Of a DNA stretch of 64,000 nucleotides, positions 12,601-24,355 are shown piece after piece. Numbering within the stretch: position 1 is the first letter of the stretch; every line of letters starts with the position of its first letter. Source of the stretch: Ciona intestinalis (taxonomy: Eukaryota; Chordata; Ascidiacea; Phlebobranchia; Cionidae); assembly GCF_000224145.3 (NCBI RefSeq), contig NW_004190863.1, positions 150,672 to 214,671 of the forward strand, written 5' to 3'. The notes beneath the pieces were generated by a model. The model did no database searches, had not been told where the DNA came from, and saw nothing but the letters and a program-made list of their open reading frames with translations. A program made the position numbers and the translations under genes.

Positions 12601-14242
12601 ATACCATTTTCTAAAAAATGAAATAATTTATTAATCTAATAACAATAACCTTTTTTTATTTCAACTTGTTCAGCAGGTTTCACGATTTTCGTTCCATTTG
12701 CAATTACTGAAATTATTCAAAACAAATACGAAACATTAATATTACATAATAGCATCACATGCTTGTTTACCTTGTGTTTTTTTATTAAAATACATAGAGT
12801 AAATAAGAAAAAAACTTGATCCAAAATTCTATTCTGTTTATAATAATTGTAATAAAAGTTTTCACCTTTGCTTGATGATGTTCCAAACATATTGTTGATG
12901 CCTGTCTTGCTGGACTTTGGACTGATTTTCCTGTAAATAATTTAAAAAAATCAAAATGAAAATTAGGTAATACACACTTGACCTGGGCACTTACTTATAA
13001 ACTAAACATAGGCCCTACTTTACACAACTATATTTTACAGTGGTCACAGAAATCATAACAAGTGTCTCACTTGGATTTTTGTTGCGTTGTTTCATGTTTT
13101 ATGGTGTTTTCGCTTTCGTTAGCAGCAGCTGTTGTAGCCAACGCAGTTCGCGCTTGGTTGATTTCATCATCCGTTAAAGCAGTTGACCCATTGAACCTTA
13201 CCGACCCATAACTATGACATCACAAACAAAGGTTACAAACAATATAGAAAAAATTATATGAATGAATACAACTTATTCTTCCTCGCATGGGAGCAACCAC
13301 AGTCATTATAACACGGGTGTTCTGTTTCATACACCATGCGCCTGCTTACAAGTTACCATGTTAGTAATAGTAATAATGCAGGTTATTTTTATATATTTTT
13401 TGCAGTGTATGGTTAACAATTTAGACAACTCATAAGTGATCACTGGGTTAGAGCAATTGCCGTTAGTAAATAACTATATATGCATCATTTTCATACATAT
13501 TTCTAAATATACCTGCCACATTTGTACAATAATTTCTTTGTCATTTCGTAATCTGCTGCATAAAGAGCACTCGGATCAGTCAACTTTGACTTTTGTACAC
13601 TGTAGGGTTCACAACTGAAAACTTTATGCATTTTTGATTTTGCATTTTCAAGCTGACTGTCCTGGACAAGCACAACTCGAATCCCTGTTTTTGTCCTTCC
13701 TGTAAACAAGAAAACATCATTTTTATTGCCAGTCACCTTTATTAACTAATCAATGCACCAAAGCATGATTAAATGTACATTCTGTGTTGCACAAAGCACC
13801 ATTACATAAATATATAATAATCAAGAAATGTAAATTACAATAGTAAAAAACACATTTGCCTGTACCTTCTATATTTTACCTGTTACACAATAAATGATAG
13901 AAACATTGTTTTTCTCTGCATTTTTTGAATACAATTTTAGCAACCTGAAATTTAAAATCTGGTATTAAAAACACTACAACAGTATTATATAAATACAACA
14001 GTATATCAGTATTATATAAATGTTATGAACTAAATTTCTTACTCTTTCGATTTGGAGGCAGAAATGGCAAGTTCCTGGCTCAAGCACTTATAGGTTACCT
14101 GTAAGAAAATCAATAAATAACAGTGCTCACAAAAAATTAATCGTTTAATGTCCAATATAAGACTCACGATTTTTTTGTCATCTTCAACTAGTTCATCCAG
14201 CGTACACAAGTACATGTCCATGTCATGTTCGCTCCCATGCAT
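9610..14242 (-). CDS. POLD3: DNA polymerase delta subunit 3 (p66/p68; 13 exons, 469 aa)
   Basis: Accessory subunit of replicative DNA polymerase delta that bridges the polymerase to PCNA. Exons (minus): 14168-14242, 14043-14098, 13880-13944, 13513-13699, 13071-13211, 12866-12930, 12650-12706, 12207-12302, 11592-11731, 11129-11211, 10992-11055, 10523-10668, 9610-9844; phases agree throughout. The N-terminal half matches the POLD2-binding winged-helix region (KKIVTYKCLS, later SIIYCVTG and EPYSVQKSKL). The middle is lysine/serine-rich and disordered, with GINNMFG like human GIMGMF. A basic AKKRRRIQ segment is followed by an acidic EDEAMEEEEEE patch, the same order as in human. The C-terminus has a perfect PCNA-interacting box, QSSLMGFF at aa 459-466, followed by SKK. 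Length matches human (466 aa). SHMQSFMTK in exon 8 is a weaker PIP-like motif. Confidence 0.95.
10137..10495. repeat. Tandem repeat in POLD3 intron 12
   Basis: A unit containing AAAGATTGTAAAAAGCA, CTACAATCTGAA and CAAATATCTAAAT occurs three times, starting near 10141, 10286 and 10438. Spacing is about 145-150 bp and the last unit is truncated before exon 12. The copies differ by several substitutions and indels, so it is an old local duplication. Confidence 0.75.
11795..12095 (+). repeat. tRNA-derived SINE, longest copy
   Basis: The head looks like a degenerate tRNA: an A-box-like TGGCACAGTGGTTAAG and, about 30 bp on, a B-box-like GGTTACTGGTTCGAGGCTC. It is followed by the shared body GCTGCTACCATTGTGGGCGT, the GACATTTAACGG block, GTGTGTGAAACAAAAC and an ATAAATAAAGTAATAAA tail. 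It lies in POLD3 intron 8, on the strand opposite to the gene. The head identifies the family as a Pol III SINE. Confidence 0.72.
12345..12487. repeat. Family-1 inverted-repeat element, 3'-truncated, in POLD3 intron 7
   Basis: Starts TATATAGTATTGTGGGGTAA with the core ATCCTCATTGTGTTTTAAACA and CTACCAAATGGGATGGGAAAA. The closing terminal repeat is missing or replaced by AT-rich sequence. Confidence 0.68.
13270..13470 (-). repeat. SINE-like repeat in POLD3 intron 4
   Basis: Reverse-oriented copy of the 11795 family: CCTCGCATGGGAG, then GTCATTATAACACGGGTGTT, TTTCATACACCATGCGCC, and the CACTGGGTTAGAGCAATTGC block. The tRNA-like head is absent. Confidence 0.6.
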
Positions 14243-14803
14243 TTTGCTGTGTTGTCTACAAAAAGTTTAACTTTTTTAAAGCTTTATAGTCTCCAGGTAA
14301 AACAAAACATATACAGTTTCAATGTAAAATTATTTTCGCGGGAAAATTAGTTCTATAATCCAGTGTTGCCAAATTTAATTTGGTAAACCAAAAAGTAAAA
14401 GCGGTGGTTACGCAAAATGACTTTTCATAGTTTTAAAGATAAGTAATTATTGTATGTAAATTTTAACAACATTTAGTATTTTGAAAGATCACCCCTTTTC
14501 GAAGATTTTAGTTGATATTTTGTGCATATTGTGCAACATAATAAAATAGGTGCTTTCCCTAAGCTGGTAGTCGATTTTGCAAACAACTTTTATTTGGGGG
14601 GTAACTTACGAGTTACCACGTTCGTAACTTTGTGGGTTTTAATTTTTCCCTTTTTTGTTTCGTACGGATAACAATTTAAATAACCCGTATTTTTCTCAAG
14701 AACAAACACACCTACGATGGTAGCAGCATTGAGCGTCGAAAATAGAATGAAAATGTGTCCCAACTTACCCCACCCTGCTATACGCCTGTTGGACATTGTT
14801 AAT

Positions 14804-14992
14804 ATATATAGTAGGGTTGAGGAAGTCGGGACACCTTGATCACAAAATATCCAAATATCCTGATCGTGTTTTAAACGGTCTTGGGAGTGGTAAGGATACG
14901 GTTTTATAATTGTTTGAATAATCTTCGTGTACTACTACATGGGCACTGAAAATAGAATGAAAAGCTGTACCATCTTCCCCACCCTACTACAC
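14804..14992. repeat. Family-1 inverted-repeat element 5' of POLD3
   Basis: Full-length copy opening TATATAGTAGGGTTGAGGAA and closing ACCATCTTCCCCACCCTACT. A solitary terminal-repeat-like piece (CCCAACTTACCCCACCCTGC) lies just before it at about 14758-14783, so two elements may be adjacent. Confidence 0.75.
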
Positions 14993-17509
14993 GTGTGTTC
15001 ACCAAATGAACAAAACGAACAACCAATTGAAAAAAAAACGCGTCATAAAATATATTAAGAGTTATACAAACTCATAAGTAATCGCTCATCTGTCATTTTT
15101 ATAGACGAAAATTCCGCTAGACTGAATACATCACGCATGTCATTCTTAATCGTCACATTGTATGCAAAACTATACATCATACATGATATCACATCGCCCT
15201 GTCACGCCGACTGTCACTTTATAATGTTAATCTCAACTAATCCTCAAGTTAACTGTCCAAGAAACTGTTGTTTTAATGAACTAATGATGATTAAGTTCGG
15301 CTCATATGTTATTGGGAACTGGGAACTAACGAATAGGAAACGTTTTTTTCAGGCGTGACATAAAATGGCTATTAGTTAACTTGTCAGGCATTAACCTTTT
15401 AAATGTTAATTATTTAAATCCACCATTGGGCAGCAAAGAGATAGTTGGAATATCATAAACGCTGGCAAGATAGTCGCATGTTCTAAGACCGTTTAAATAT
15501 GACCTTTCAAAATACAAAAACAACGTTTTAGAATTAAACTGAATTATTTATAAAATCAGTAATATATAGATTAAACACGTAATTATTTTAAAACTTGTGT
15601 GTTAATTATACAACTTTATTCGTAAAATTTTTGTGTAGCGACCACGCTTTTTATTTCCAACTATGAATTTAAATATGTTTAACTATAAGCATGTTTTATC
15701 ACTAGTTGTTTTGTCCCTATATCCTGCTTTTCGTTTAAAATATTTTTAAATCTTCGATACCGTAATCGATGAGACAAAGAAAGTTATTATTATTATTATG
15801 ATTAATTTCCAATTATTTTCTTTGTAGGTGTGAAAAATGGCCGCATTAACTGACTTTTTAGTTCGCAAAGATAAATTGATAAATGAATTGCGAAATAGCT
15901 CTGCCAAGTTTAAAACATCTATTTAAGTGAATTGAAACGGAAAATATTGAATAAGTTTTGGTTGCTCCTAGCGATACGGTGCGTCACAGTCAGATGCATC
16001 ACTAACCTGTTATTGAAAACTAGTGTCAGCGGCTGATTCAGCAGGTAAACCAACTTTTTAGCTCTTGTGTTTCGCCTTTTTATCGTGAGTTGTTTATCTT
16101 TGGTATCAATACACCAACAGGCGTGGTGTGGTCTCTTCAATGCCCCGAGCATAATCTTGCGATGCTGGTTTTCACGCAAATTATGGAACAGTGTCCGTAT
16201 AACAAACATTAGGATAAGTTTAACTTTTTTGATGTGTTAAAGTATATTAAAACCGTGAACACATTTGAAGCATTTTTAACGTACGGTAATGAGCACCAAG
16301 ACTTGTCACATTGATTTACCGTTTGCAGCGAAAGGTATTTGTGGCCTTCAGCTATACCTCCTGATTATAAGTGATAACGGATGCTATGGGGCGTGACCAA
16401 ATCTCGACCGCAAAGGGAAATAGATTGTAAATTTGTTTTGTTTGCTTGTTAAAATTTTGTACAACAAATTAGGATACAAATTGTAGTAAACACTTTTTCC
16501 CAAAAGGGGGTGATTTAAAGCACCCCGCAAAGGAAGCAAGATGTAAAAGTAAACAGTTTAATTACTTCAAGCGAGTCTAGCCAAATCGAAATTGAACTAT
16601 AAAACTAATAACACCGATTAACGTAGCGCGCACCGCTTCTTCGCTATACGGAAAACGCCAATCAGCAAACTGAACGTGACAATTTACAAATTGTTTCGAA
16701 TCTGACAACGTCCTTTATTGGGTCTTTGCACGCGAGGACGTGTTGTAGGGACACTACTGTATTGTGGCCTGGCCAGTATGACACAGCAAACCGAAATCAA
16801 TTTTCCTAATAGTGATTGGCAGTACCTGAAATATGTCGCGGTCGAATTAATCAGTAAGCGAAGTACTTTCAGGCACGATTTGGCCGCTGCACAAGAGCAG
16901 TTTAGGAACAAGTGTTATTATTCCTTTAACTATACCACATATTAGGTGTCATATAAATATGCATGAAACATTTTACCTTTTTTTACACAACACAAAATTA
17001 TGCCTTGTAAGTTGATGGAAATATTTTTCAAACAAATGTTTTCGTCGCGCTACGAACGATTGTGAAACGTGCATTGAGCAGAGGTTTCGTTGTATATGGT
17101 TACTCGAACAATCGCTGTTTCACGCTATTTACATCATAATGCAACGTACAAAGGGATAACTCGGGCCAAGTGTACTTCAGCCTTACATCCATTGTACTTT
17201 TAACAACCGCTCGGAAGCCGAGGACCGATCGTGTCTATTTTTACACCGATTATTCCCGTGGCCACTCAAGAATAATGTAAGTGCAACAGCAGGACTACAA
17301 CGCGTAGGAAACTGCTATACCCCAATGTGGCAGATTTGCGTTGCTTGTTTTGCAGTAAGCGCCGGTAACGCGATCTCTGGTTGCCTGAATTGCTGTTGGC
17401 ATAACACCTCGCATGCCGATGTAAATGACGCCACGCCTGTTGCTACTATTTTACGCGGCAGTTTTATGTGACCTTTAAATAAAGCGTTGGAACGAAAATT
17501 GCCATCTTT
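14993..17509. other. Intergenic stretch with no supported gene
   Basis: No exon chain or recognisable protein was found. It contains a diverged dispersed repeat at about 15596-15770 (related to 55610-55780). A 29-codon ATG frame at 15837-15926 follows a splice-acceptor-like TTTCTTTGTAG. Overlapping 75-codon frames on both strands at 16684-16945 resemble nothing known. Confidence 0.5.
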
Positions 17510-17712
17510 GTATATAACAGGGTGGGGGAGATCGGACAACTTTTCATTCTATTTTCTTGTCCTATTTGATGGAAAACAAAGAAAAAAACAAAAAAAATAT
17601 AATTTCATATCCTCACGACTTCAATATACCGTGGTTAATTGTTTTTTTATAACACGATCAGGATACTTGTATATTATGTGCTGAATGTGCTGTCTTCCCC
17701 CACCCTACTATG
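17510..17712. repeat. Family-1 inverted-repeat element
   Basis: Opens TATATAACAGGGTGGGGGAG and closes GTCTTCCCCCACCCTACTAT. The internal AAACAAAGAA segment has expanded into a longer A-rich run. Confidence 0.75.
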
Positions 17713-17839
17713 GTCACAGTCATCCATCGCTTGTGTTTTGTGCATGAACCGACTTGATTTAAATTCGTGCGCCAGAAAATAATGATCATACAATGCAGTG
17801 GCTGCATCCTTGTTTATGCGCTTTCTGTATTGATTAAAT

Positions 17840-18105
17840 TAATTTCCATTGTGGCCGAATCCTTTGTTGTTTGGGCGATGGTTGTTCGCCATTGTTTGCT
17901 CACAATGCCTGTCATTATTCGGCTCATAATGGAGGGTTGGAGAACCATTGAAATACTCTGACGTGTCGCATTGTTCACGACAATAGAGCAAAATTTGAAT
18001 AGCAAAGGATACAGGGAGCCGTGACGTGCAGGATTAGAAAAGGAAACAAACGACCGCCATTGTTAGAACGTCGGCAGCGCTGTTCCACCACGAAACAATT
18101 GATGT
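17840..18105. promoter_or_regulatory. Cluster of Sox-type ACAAT/ATTGT motifs 3' of SoxB2
   Basis: Seven ACAAT or ATTGT cores lie within about 250 bp, at 17848, 17891, 17902, 17970, 17980, 18059 and 18095, plus a CTTTGTT at 17862. Equal base use would predict about 0.5 such pentamers in this length, somewhat more in AT-rich DNA. Several sit in the fuller form CCATTGT, typical of Sox HMG sites. It lies 3.7 kb beyond the SoxB2 stop. An autoregulatory element is inference only. Confidence 0.35.
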
Positions 18106-19734
18106 TTATTTGCAGATCATCATCGCGTTAAAGCAAATTTAAAAAACAACAACAAAAAACAACAACAAGCAAGTGTGTTAAAAATCCTATACAAAATAAA
18201 ATGAACAACATATTGAAAGCTTGCTTTATACTTTTGTGTATTGTTTTCCATTGTGTTATGAAACTTTGAAATTACAAGAATCGCTATTGCGTAAAGCGAT
18301 GAATCAGATTTAAGCTGAAAATTTCCGCGGTCGTTCTCACAAGTTGACAGCGTTAGACAATGAGTGTTTGTTCTCGAAAAAAAGTTCGCATATAACGCAA
18401 CAATCAACTTTGTCGAACCGCAAACGTTAAAGCGTTCACCGCATTTAAGTGTTCGATCTGCAAGTCCTGATCACCGAAAAAGGAGCGGCAAAAAATCACC
18501 GTTTGCGGGAATTCCTGTGTCTTACCACAACGTTAATGAAGAAAGAAAGTTCGGAAACCTTTCAATTTATTATTCTGTACCATATTGTGAAAGTTGTATA
18601 GAAAAACAATAAGGAACAATCGTATTATAACGACGGTCGTTGCCCCTTCCACACGAAGATAAATAATGTACATTCATTCATTCAATACTATATGTCTATT
18701 TCATTATTTTACAACTAGCCCGGGAGCTATTGCCCCACTAAAATACAGCCCAAAAACAGCGTCAAAATTCTTGCCCACAAATTGCGAAGCAAAAATACCA
18801 ATGACAAATCTGCTCAAAGTTTTTTGATAAACAGTTTTTAATAATAATCTAAATGCAACGACAGTTCATACCGAACAGCAAAATTTTCAATAAATTCGGC
18901 CCTTTAGCAAAATTATACTTGACATTTACATCTCTTTTCGCTGCGGGGTCGTTTTTGCGGCAGGCACATCTTATAAGATTTTCGTATTAGCGGAATTCCG
19001 CGAATTACCAACACGTTTAAAAAAACACGTCGCTAAAACTAAGCGTCGGTGTTTCAGAAATAGCGGGCAGATCATTAAGTATTTATAGCCGAATATATAC
19101 TTTCATTGTTTACAGCTGTTTTATCTGTGTACCTTTATACTCGTAATTACGATATCCCGCCTCCGAGTAAGAAGCGAAATCTTTCCTCTGTGGTTTCGCT
19201 CTTCGCACGCGATCCAGTTGATACGCACCGGTACAATGTGATTCTGATTGGTGGCCACGCTGAATCACCTGTGTGACATCATAATAGAGCCGACACGGGC
19301 ATAACAAACTATTACATCGGCCACGATTACTACACACCGTAGTGTAATTGTTGGCTAATAATGAACGATTTATGTTCCGGAATATTTTCTATTTTGGCGT
19401 GCGCCGAATTGTTGCACCGTCACTGCGGTGTCCTATTTGAGACCGACGATTAAAATAGTGCGCGCTGTCACTGTCGATCGGTACAAGTCACCAAATTCTT
19501 GGGCACGAAAAGAATTTTTTTCAAGCATTTTTTTATTTTTTGGCAACGTCAAAATGTAGAACGGTAAATGTTTCCGTTTACTGGACTTAGATGGCATTTT
19601 AAGATTCTAAAACCTGCCATGCATTATACGAATATATCTTTTAAGTAGCCTAGGGCTATATGTTTCACAATACGTTATACCAGATACCTAAGATGTTGTC
19701 CTTGCCTGAAAACCGGATCCTAAATAATTTAAAT

Positions 19735-19910
19735 AAAGTAGGGGGGGATGCGGCATCTTTAGCACATAATATTCAATAATCGTGTTTTAAACAATTATCA
19801 ACTGTCTATAGGAGACGTGAGGATATGGTTTTATAATTCTTTGAATATTCTTTGTTTACTACCAAATTTAGACGAAAAATACCAAAAAATGCGTCCTATC
19901 TTACTTTACA
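19735..19910. repeat. Family-1 inverted-repeat element, weak ends
   Basis: Starts AGTAGGGGGGGATGCGGCAT and contains TTTAAACAATTATCAAC and TTTGTTTACTACCAAAT. The closing terminal repeat is degraded to GTCCTATCTTACTTTAC. Confidence 0.65.
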
Positions 19911-21781
19911 AATAATAAAACACATGTGAGTCAGCTCTTCGATTTTATTTTTTCGTTATTCAAAACATCGTCGGCAGAAAGAAAATAAGATTTAAATAAA
20001 AATTCGACTTGTTCGGAAGTACGAGAGATTTTGTTGCAGCATATTGGTAGCAGCGGGGTTTAAAACAGAAAAAAAAACGCAGGCTGATGTATTATAAGCG
20101 GTTCAAAGGGTTAAAGTGTTACCGTTATAATGATCTGAAGAGAGCTAAAGCGCGGTAAAGATAATTGCAATGATGGTAATTGTTACGCGGGCGCGATAGT
20201 GCCTGTATTGTTTTACCGAACTGGATCGCGTGACAAGAACAAATTCGGCGAGGATAATCGCACTCAATCGCCGCGGTAAGTTCTAATCAACGCCGGTGAT
20301 TCATATTAATTAAAATCGACCGAGGCGACGGATTGCGTGCGAAGGCTGCGACGCTTTTGGGGCATTTCGCTCTTCTTTGTAAAAATAAACAGATTTCGAG
20401 CGCTTGGACGCCGCGGGCGTATTCCACGAGCGAACTGATCGAACTTGTGGTGTCTGTGATGTCATAAAGCTGTAACTTAAACCTCCTATCCGTCGAACGC
20501 GCTTTGAGCTGTAACAAAGGCACTTATTCGGGAATAATAAATCGTAGGCCGCGTATCAGCCGGTGAACGACGCAACGGAATTATTCGAGGATTAGCCCGA
20601 AAATCCACACCGGTATCTAGTGCGATATCGCGTCCTTGCACAATGATGTCTTCCCCCTTAAAAAATTAAGGTTTTTGAAACAGGTCGTCGGTTAAAAGTG
20701 AATTCGCAACTCCGCTGAAGATGAATGTTTACGGCGGAAAATAAGCGGAGATGTGTGCATGAGCGGTGTAGCGGAACGGCGAAGTTCAGCGCCTGACGGT
20801 AATTGAATTAAAAGCGACCTCAGCGCGCCGATGTTCGTGCAAAGCAAGTAACCGCGTTTAGGTGTGGCCATTGGTGCACACAACAAACAGTCGACCTCTA
20901 GTCGATGGTGCATCGCGTTGGTTTGGTGTGGTATGGCATGCCTTTCCAGATTCTCTTCGGTGAGATTGTGTAAGTAGCTTTGACGTGTTGATAACAAAAT
21001 GCGAAACAAAGGAGTCCCGCGCACGTTATGGGTTAATTCAAGGTCGATTTACAAGCGCTGATTCGCATTCATCCGATTATTCGCGTGGCTTTGTACAGAG
21101 AAAGCTGGCCAAGAATTAAGTTGGAGCCTGCTTGCAAATAGCGCGGAATAGCGGGTAGTAAATAAACACTGAGATAATGAACAAGATTGAAGCAAAAAAT
21201 GTCACCCACCAAAAAGAGGTTATTATCAGCGCAGAACGCTTTGTCGAGGACACAGTAATATAGAAGGTGGCCTGAAGGTCTTGTGGTTAAAATTCATTTC
21301 GGCACGGCAATCATAATGCGCGTTGGTAATATGGACGCACTTGAAGGCAAAAAGCATTTTGATTACACACGACGCTGCCAGGCGACTGTATACCAGTGTT
21401 TTGGCAACCGACATGTTTATATGCTAAACCTTCAATAAGGACTGTAGGCAGACAACGGCACGCGCCTTCAATAAAACTTTAAGCACTTGACCTCGGACCA
21501 CGCGTCATTTAAAATTCACCCTTGTGATTCCACAACGAGTAATATCGTACCGCGATTGTTAGTATTCGAGTCGAGTAGCCCAGTAAGTTGGGATCGTAGC
21601 GAAAGGTTATAAACACCACCTGTTTACACAAGTACAATATTGGAAACTTATTGGCTGATCCGAGAGCAGATATTTAGCGTCTATCCTGTAGAAGAATTCG
21701 CCTCGCCTTTGCCGCACGCGCGATCAGAGGAACTTGCTGGTTACCGACCGAGCCCGGTCTTTTCGGCGGATTTCCGCCCGC
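19911..21781. other. Relatively GC-rich non-coding region 3' of SoxB2
   Basis: This 1.9 kb is visibly richer in CG and GCG words than its surroundings and free of the repeat families seen elsewhere. Minus-strand open frames at 20287-20523 and 20692-21024 show no domain or splice continuity and probably reflect composition. Repeat exclusion next to a developmental gene suggests regulatory DNA, but no specific element can be named. Confidence 0.35.
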
Positions 21782-24255
21782 CTACATCGCCGGTAAGGGA
21801 AGCGGGGAAAAGTAGTCGAGTCCACTTTTTAGCGGGCTGGCTGGGAAGGGCGAAGACCCTGGCACCAGTATGTAGGCAAAGGGATTCTGCATTGATAGGG
21901 TTGGGCTTGGCAGGGAAGGCGACCACGAGCCAGCACCTGGTGTGTTCATCACATAAGCGCTGTTCATAACAGCGGCTGCCATGGCTGCTGCTCCTGGAGA
22001 CGGAGGCGAGTGAAGTAGTGATCCACATCGGGAGGCGCCTGCGAAAATTATGGGTTTCATATTTTTCTTCGGTTTCATTAAATGTATATAGTAGGTTGGG
22101 ATAAAGGACACTTTTTATTTTATTTGCTCCTATTAGATAGTAAACAAGGAACACTCAAAGAATTATAAAAAAATGTATCTTCACGACTCCCATCAGACCG
22201 TTGTTAATTGTTTAAAACACGATCAGGATATTTGGATAATATGTGCCAAAGGTGTCCCATCTTCTCCCACCATACTATGTAATAAAGTTTAATGCGGAAA
22301 ATGCCATAAGTTTTAACATGTGCCTACCTGTAGTAGCAGGAGGAGAGTAGAGACCGTTGGATGGTGAGTACATCGAGTTTGGTGTACCTAGGTCACGTGC
22401 CGCTGCAACAGCTGCAAGCCTGCTTTGAGTGATGGCTGCTGCGAGGCTAACTGCGTTCGATTGTGACGTCATACTGAGGGGGTTCAGACTTGGGAATGAA
22501 GTCGTCGTTAAGGATTGTGACGTCGAGTAAAACGCGGCGGCCGCCGCAGCTCTTGCCTTCTCCACCACAATAGGGTCCATGTTGAGATGAGCAGCAGCTG
22601 GTGGGGGGAAAACAAGTTTATCACTTTTATATTGGACACAAACGTGCTTGGGTTGGGTTAAGATGGGTCATTCTTTCCTTTTTTGTCCTATTTGGTAGTA
22701 AACAAAGAAAATTCAAACAATTATAAAACCGTATCATTACGCCCCCCATAGACCATTGATAATTGTTCAGGAAACACGATCAGAAAATTTGGATATTATG
22801 TACTAAAGTTGTCCCATCTTACCCTACAGTACTATATATATATGCTGATGTGGGGCATGTTATGATTGTATTGTAAAACAGCTATTCTGGTATTAATTAG
22901 CGAAATGACATTTCGATCTGGTATTAATTTGCGAACTGACATTTTGTCATAGACAGGTCGTTTTCATTAGAGTAATTGACACTCAGACACGTAAATAAAT
23001 ACCAGAACAAAGCAACGAACATGTGTGATAATTTTTTGGCAAAAAAACAAAGCCACGTTTTTAACAATTAACGCTCACTTAGAGTGCGAGAAAACGGTTA
23101 TATAATTCTGTAAAAAATTCTTGTTACTACCAATTGGGACGAGAAAAGAGAACAAAACCCATCTTACCCCAACCTACTATATGTTGTTATACCACGAGGT
23201 ATGTTATGTGAAATAGATGGCAAAAATATGATCACACGTCGGACAATTGACAATAGATTTTTTTTGCACTTAAATGACATTAGGCTTTAAATCTGTTTTT
23301 TCGTCTCATTTGGTAATGCAAAAAAATAATATTTACTATAACCGTAGCCACGCGACTCCAAAAGAGCGTTGTTAGTTGTGAAAAAGATGATCCGAAATAT
23401 GGAAATCAGGTGCTAACGGTATCCTATTGACCCAGGGTGAAATATTGTAGGGTGGGGTAAGACGGGACACCTTTAGCAAATAATATCCAAACATCCGGAT
23501 CGTGTTAAACAATTAACATTAAATAGTCCATGGGAGTCCTGAAGATAGGGATTTATAATTCTTTAAATGTATTTTTTACTACCAAATGGGACGGAAAATG
23601 GAGTTAAAAGGTGTTTCATCTTCCCTACCCCACTGTATTATATATTATAATTTACCTGCTGCCTGTTGTATGGCTAATGATACGGTGGATGCGTCGTGTG
23701 TTGGAGAACTCATTCCCGAGCTTGGGAAGAGAGGAAAAGCAAAGCGATCTTTTGGCTTGATGAGGCTTTTGGGTTTCCTCCGGGGTCTGTATTTGTAGTC
23801 CGGATGTTCCTTCATATGAAGAGCACGGAGACGTTTTGCTTCGTCGATGAATGGCCGCTTCTCGCACTCGTTGAGAAGCTTCCACGAAGCACCGAGTCTC
23901 TGTAAAAAGAAGACGAAATTTCGTCACACAAGGTTTTAGCAAACGATTTGTAAAAAAGAATATAAGAAGATTTACATAAAATGGTGAACTTTGAATAATT
24001 TTATTAGCATTTTATTAAATGAGAATTTACGTTTAGCGAAAATTAGAAATTTAATAAAGTTCTGTTTACCTTTGAGATCTCGGAGTTATGCATTTTTGGA
24101 TTTTCTTGGGCCATTTTTCGTCGTTGTCCTCGCGACCAAACCATGAATGCATTCATTGGTCGCTTAACGTGGCCTGTGTCGATGCCGGATTTCAACGTCA
24201 TTTCCTCTGACGTCACCGGACTGGGAGTTTCCCTCTGAAGATCGGGGCTTTCCAT
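21782..24255 (-). CDS. SoxB2: SoxB2 (Sox14/Sox21-type) HMG-box transcription factor (4 exons, 318 aa)
   Basis: Nuclear DNA-binding factor; SoxB2 proteins are generally repressors that act in neural and ectodermal patterning. Exons (minus): 24070-24255, 23656-23899, 22328-22597, 21782-22038; phases 0, 1 and 1. The HMG box begins near aa 29 ([20 protein letters not shown]) and runs through NSEISK, an intron, then RLGASWKLL to [10 protein letters not shown]. The downstream AFPLF resembles the SoxB2 FAFPxP motif. The C-terminus has an alanine-rich segment and [10 protein letters not shown], which matches the SoxB2 signature PLAYILLPG and separates it from SoxB1. The start is the first ATG in an exon with no acceptor before it. 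Introns 1-3 are short, and introns 2 and 3 contain inverted-repeat elements. Vertebrate SoxB genes usually lack introns, so the three introns here, one inside the HMG box, are unusual. Confidence 0.95.
22084..22277. repeat. Family-1 inverted-repeat element in SoxB2 intron 3
   Basis: Opens TATATAGTAGGTTGGGATAA and closes GTCCCATCTTCTCCCACCAT. It makes up most of the 289-bp intron. Confidence 0.78.
22655..22842. repeat. Family-1 inverted-repeat element in SoxB2 intron 2
   Basis: Opens GGGTTGGGTTAAGATGGG and closes GTCCCATCTTACCCTACAGT followed by ACTATATATA. It lies about 60 bp 5' of the exon 3 acceptor. Confidence 0.72.
23060..23184. repeat. Family-1 element, right half only, in SoxB2 intron 2
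   Basis: Keeps the part from AACAATTAACGC through TACTACCAATTGGGACG to the terminal CCCATCTTACCCCAACCTAC. The left terminal repeat is missing. Confidence 0.6.
23447..23641. repeat. Family-1 inverted-repeat element in SoxB2 intron 2
   Basis: Full-length copy opening TATTGTAGGGTGGGGTAAGA and closing CATCTTCCCTACCCCACTGT. It ends only 14 bp from the exon 2 donor. Intron 2 holds three copies of this family. Confidence 0.78.
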
Positions 24256-24285
24256 AATAACGTGTTAGAATATCTTGAAACTTTG

Positions 24286-24355
24286 CAGTGACGTCACGAA
24301 TTTATGACGTCAGTTGGGGTCGTCGAGTAGATTATACAGTGGTGACGTAAAAGAA
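24286..24355. promoter_or_regulatory. Twin CRE (TGACGTCA) octamers in the SoxB2 promoter region
   Basis: Two perfect TGACGTCA palindromes lie at 24289-24296 and 24305-24312, and a half-site TGACGTAA lies near 24343. They are 34-60 bp upstream of the SoxB2 start codon, on the promoter side. TGACGTCA is the CREB/ATF consensus. The same octamer recurs inside the SoxB2 coding exons, so part of this could be local composition. Confidence 0.4.

Noticed and set aside
16684-16945. Overlapping 75-codon frames on both strands
   Set aside because: Mutually antisense, neither resembles a known protein, no splice signals that extend them.
20287-21024. Two minus-strand frames of 78 and 110 codons 3' of SoxB2
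   Set aside because: The region is GC-richer, so stops are rarer; the translations show no domain and no continuity with SoxB2, which already ends at 21782.
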